In this document: in pieces, positions 62,818 through 64,000 of the stretch
Layout: each line of letters begins with the position of its first letter
How positions within the stretch are numbered: the first letter of the stretch is position 1
Source of the DNA: Streptomyces sp. ISL-98
GTDB taxonomy: Bacteria > Actinomycetota > Actinomycetes > Streptomycetales > Streptomycetaceae
Direction: 5' to 3'
Assembly: GCF_018614055.1 (NCBI RefSeq)
Contig: NZ_JAGGPB010000048.1
Span: forward strand, 42,903 to 106,902
DNA: 64,000 nucleotides
Notes under the pieces: generated by a model
Seen by the model: the letters and a program-made list of their open reading frames with translations, nothing else
The model's database searches: none
What the model was told of the DNA's origin: nothing
Position numbers and translations under genes: made by a program

Positions 62818-63969
62818 ATGAACGCCATTGGGCCCGCCGGGTTTTGGAGCTACACCCACCGCGACGACCACCTTGACGGGGGGCGCATTCGGCGCCTCGC
62901 CGAGGCCATCGCGCACGCATTCGAGATTACGACAGGTGATGAGCTCCACGTATTCGTGGACAATAACTCCATCGCCTGGGGTGAACAGTGGCGTGCACGC
63001 CTGGATTCCGCTCTCACTAGTACAACTTTTCTAATCCCAATCGTCACTCCGAAATTCCTTAAGAGTCAGGAGTGTCGACGCGAAATCATTACCTTCAGTA
63101 GTCACGCTGCAAGCCTCGGCCTTGACGACCTAATCCTTCCGATTCACTATGTGAATGTTCCTCAACTGACCGAGGGGGACTCTAGCGACGAGGTTGTTCA
63201 ACTGATCGCGCGACGCCAGTGGGTGGATTGGCGTCAGCTTCGTCTCGAAGACGAACACTCCCCAGAGTACCGTCAAGCGGTCAATGACCTCGCTCTGCGC
63301 TTGAAAGGGATTCTGGAGACACCGCCTGCTAGCGGTCCCATCGTAATCCCCTCGAATGACACAGAGGTCGATCAGCCCGGTTTCCTTGACTCGCTCGCCG
63401 AAATGGAAGTATCGCTCCCTGAGTGGGCGGAGACGGTGCAGGAGTTCGGCGAGGTTCTTGAATCGCTCAATCAGAAGACGCTAAACTCGGCGGCTCTGAT
63501 GCAGCAATCCGATGATCGCGGCGGAGGCTTCGCCGGTCGTTTGCGGGTGACTAACGAGCTGGCGGCCGATCTGGGTGAACCAGTTGCCAAGATGTCGGAG
63601 CTCGGGGGGAGGTATTCGGCAGAGCTATCCAGAATCGATCCGGGAATCATCACGATTATTCGAATGATCAGTGAGGGTGAGGTCACTCAAGAAGAAGAGG
63701 AAACGGCACGCGAATTTTTCACTCAACTAATGGGGATGATCGTAGCGGCGCGCGAAGCCGTCCCGAACTTGCAGAGTGTCAGTGATGGGGCGAGAGTTAT
63801 GGCCTCTGGAAGTCGAGCCCTGCGGCCTCTGATGAACTCAATTCAGACTGCTGCACAACAGGTGATCGACGGACAGACCCTCATCGAGGAGTGGGGGCGG
63901 ATGATTGACGAGCTTGGTCAACCGGTAGCTGAGGCTGGCGAAGCACATGAGGGCCCTCCAATCGGTTGA
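62818..63969 (+). CDS. TIR-domain protein with helical C-terminus
   Basis: 383 aa from ATG 62818. The TIR domain spans about 8-130: GFWSYTHRDD (strand A), LHVFVDNNSIAWGEQW (BB loop and following helix), TFLIPIVTPKFLKSQECRRE (strand D region with SxxC-xxE). The remainder (~150-383) is helical, acidic, and has no family I recognise. Codon use is AT-richer than neighbouring genes, pointing to recent transfer. Bacterial TIR proteins often cleave NAD+ as immune effectors. Stop at 63967-63969, near the window edge. Confidence 0.8.
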   Translation: MNAIGPAGFWSYTHRDDHLDGGRIRRLAEAIAHAFEITTGDELHVFVDNNSIAWGEQWRARLDSALTSTTFLIPIVTPKFLKSQECRREIITFSSHAASLGLDDLILPIHYVNVPQLTEGDSSDEVVQLIARRQWVDWRQLRLEDEHSPEYRQAVNDLALRLKGILETPPASGPIVIPSNDTEVDQPGFLDSLAEMEVSLPEWAETVQEFGEVLESLNQKTLNSAALMQQSDDRGGGFAGRLRVTNELAADLGEPVAKMSELGGRYSAELSRIDPGIITIIRMISEGEVTQEEEETAREFFTQLMGMIVAAREAVPNLQSVSDGARVMASGSRALRPLMNSIQTAAQQVIDGQTLIEEWGRMIDELGQPVAEAGEAHEGPPIG

Positions 63970-64000
63970 CGGGGGCAAGCTAAGGGCTGTCCCGTAAATG

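Noticed and set aside
62818..63969. Thoeris defence system.
   Set aside because: A TIR protein is present but no ThsA-like (SIR2/SLOG NADase) gene lies beside it. The SLOG-like gene at 54580 is 8 kb away, short and on the other strand.

Overview
The window is about 64 kb of very GC-rich actinobacterial chromosome, almost certainly from a Streptomyces. The evidence is the strongly GC-biased third codon positions, frequent GTG and TTG starts, and the gene order. The run atpIBEFHAGDC, a TagO/WecA-like transferase, glyA, an LMW-PTP-like gene, the threonylcarbamoyl-AMP synthase gene, prmC, prfA, rpmE, an LCP gene, rho, thrB, thrC, hom, lysA, nrtL and tRNA-Arg(CCG) is the conserved core arrangement of streptomycetes. 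No contig break is visible. The first gene is cut by the left edge.

Layout. 1-1.4 kb: 3' part of a secreted GH18 chitinase. 1.5-29.2 kb: core block, nearly all on the minus strand. It holds a DUF2550 membrane protein, the complete F1Fo ATP synthase operon, cell-wall glycopolymer enzymes (TagO/WecA-like, LCP), translation factors (threonylcarbamoyl-AMP synthase, PrmC, RF1, L31), a secreted trypsin-like protease with FG-GAP repeats, Rho, and the aspartate-family amino-acid genes. It ends at tRNA-Arg(CCG). 29.2-33.7 kb: a variable segment behind that tRNA, with a GYD protein, gene remnants, a frameshifted HTH/DUF5753 regulator coupled to a DUF397 gene, a SpoIIAB-like ATPase and a HAD phosphatase.

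33.7-46.3 kb: secreted phospholipase C, Ku divergent from a split LigD (polymerase and ligase as separate genes), a small terminal-inverted-repeat element beside a degenerate NERD protein, a lipoprotein coupled to an orphan histidine kinase, an SH3-like secreted protein, and a SEDS/PBP pair. 46.4-54.4 kb: a DUF3291 protein, two divergent non-haem di-iron proteins with a TetR regulator, a pseudokinase/beta-propeller membrane protein whose linker contains translated repeats, and a secreted NlpC/P60 hydrolase.

54.5-64 kb: an accessory region. An XRE-TPR regulator and a SLOG-like protein diverge from four tiny genes that overlap by exactly 4 nt each; the last three encode Cys-containing proteins. 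After these come a GRDP-like protein and a tightly coupled methyltransferase (frameshifted) / guanylate-kinase-like / NAD(P)-dehydrogenase set facing a frameshifted HAD gene. Then come a small protein made of two internal repeats, a two-gene membrane-protein module bracketed by 44-nt direct repeats, and a TIR-domain protein with AT-richer codons at the right edge.

How the parts work together: the core block couples energy generation, peptidoglycan and glycopolymer assembly, and supply of aspartate-derived amino acids (DAP decarboxylase, homoserine dehydrogenase, threonine synthase). The accessory parts are dominated by regulators, small proteins, decaying genes and one probable immune effector (TIR). 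The best candidates for something undescribed are the tiny-gene operon with its XRE/SLOG partners, the repeat-bracketed module next to the TIR gene, and the catalytically altered LMW-PTP-like gene in the core.
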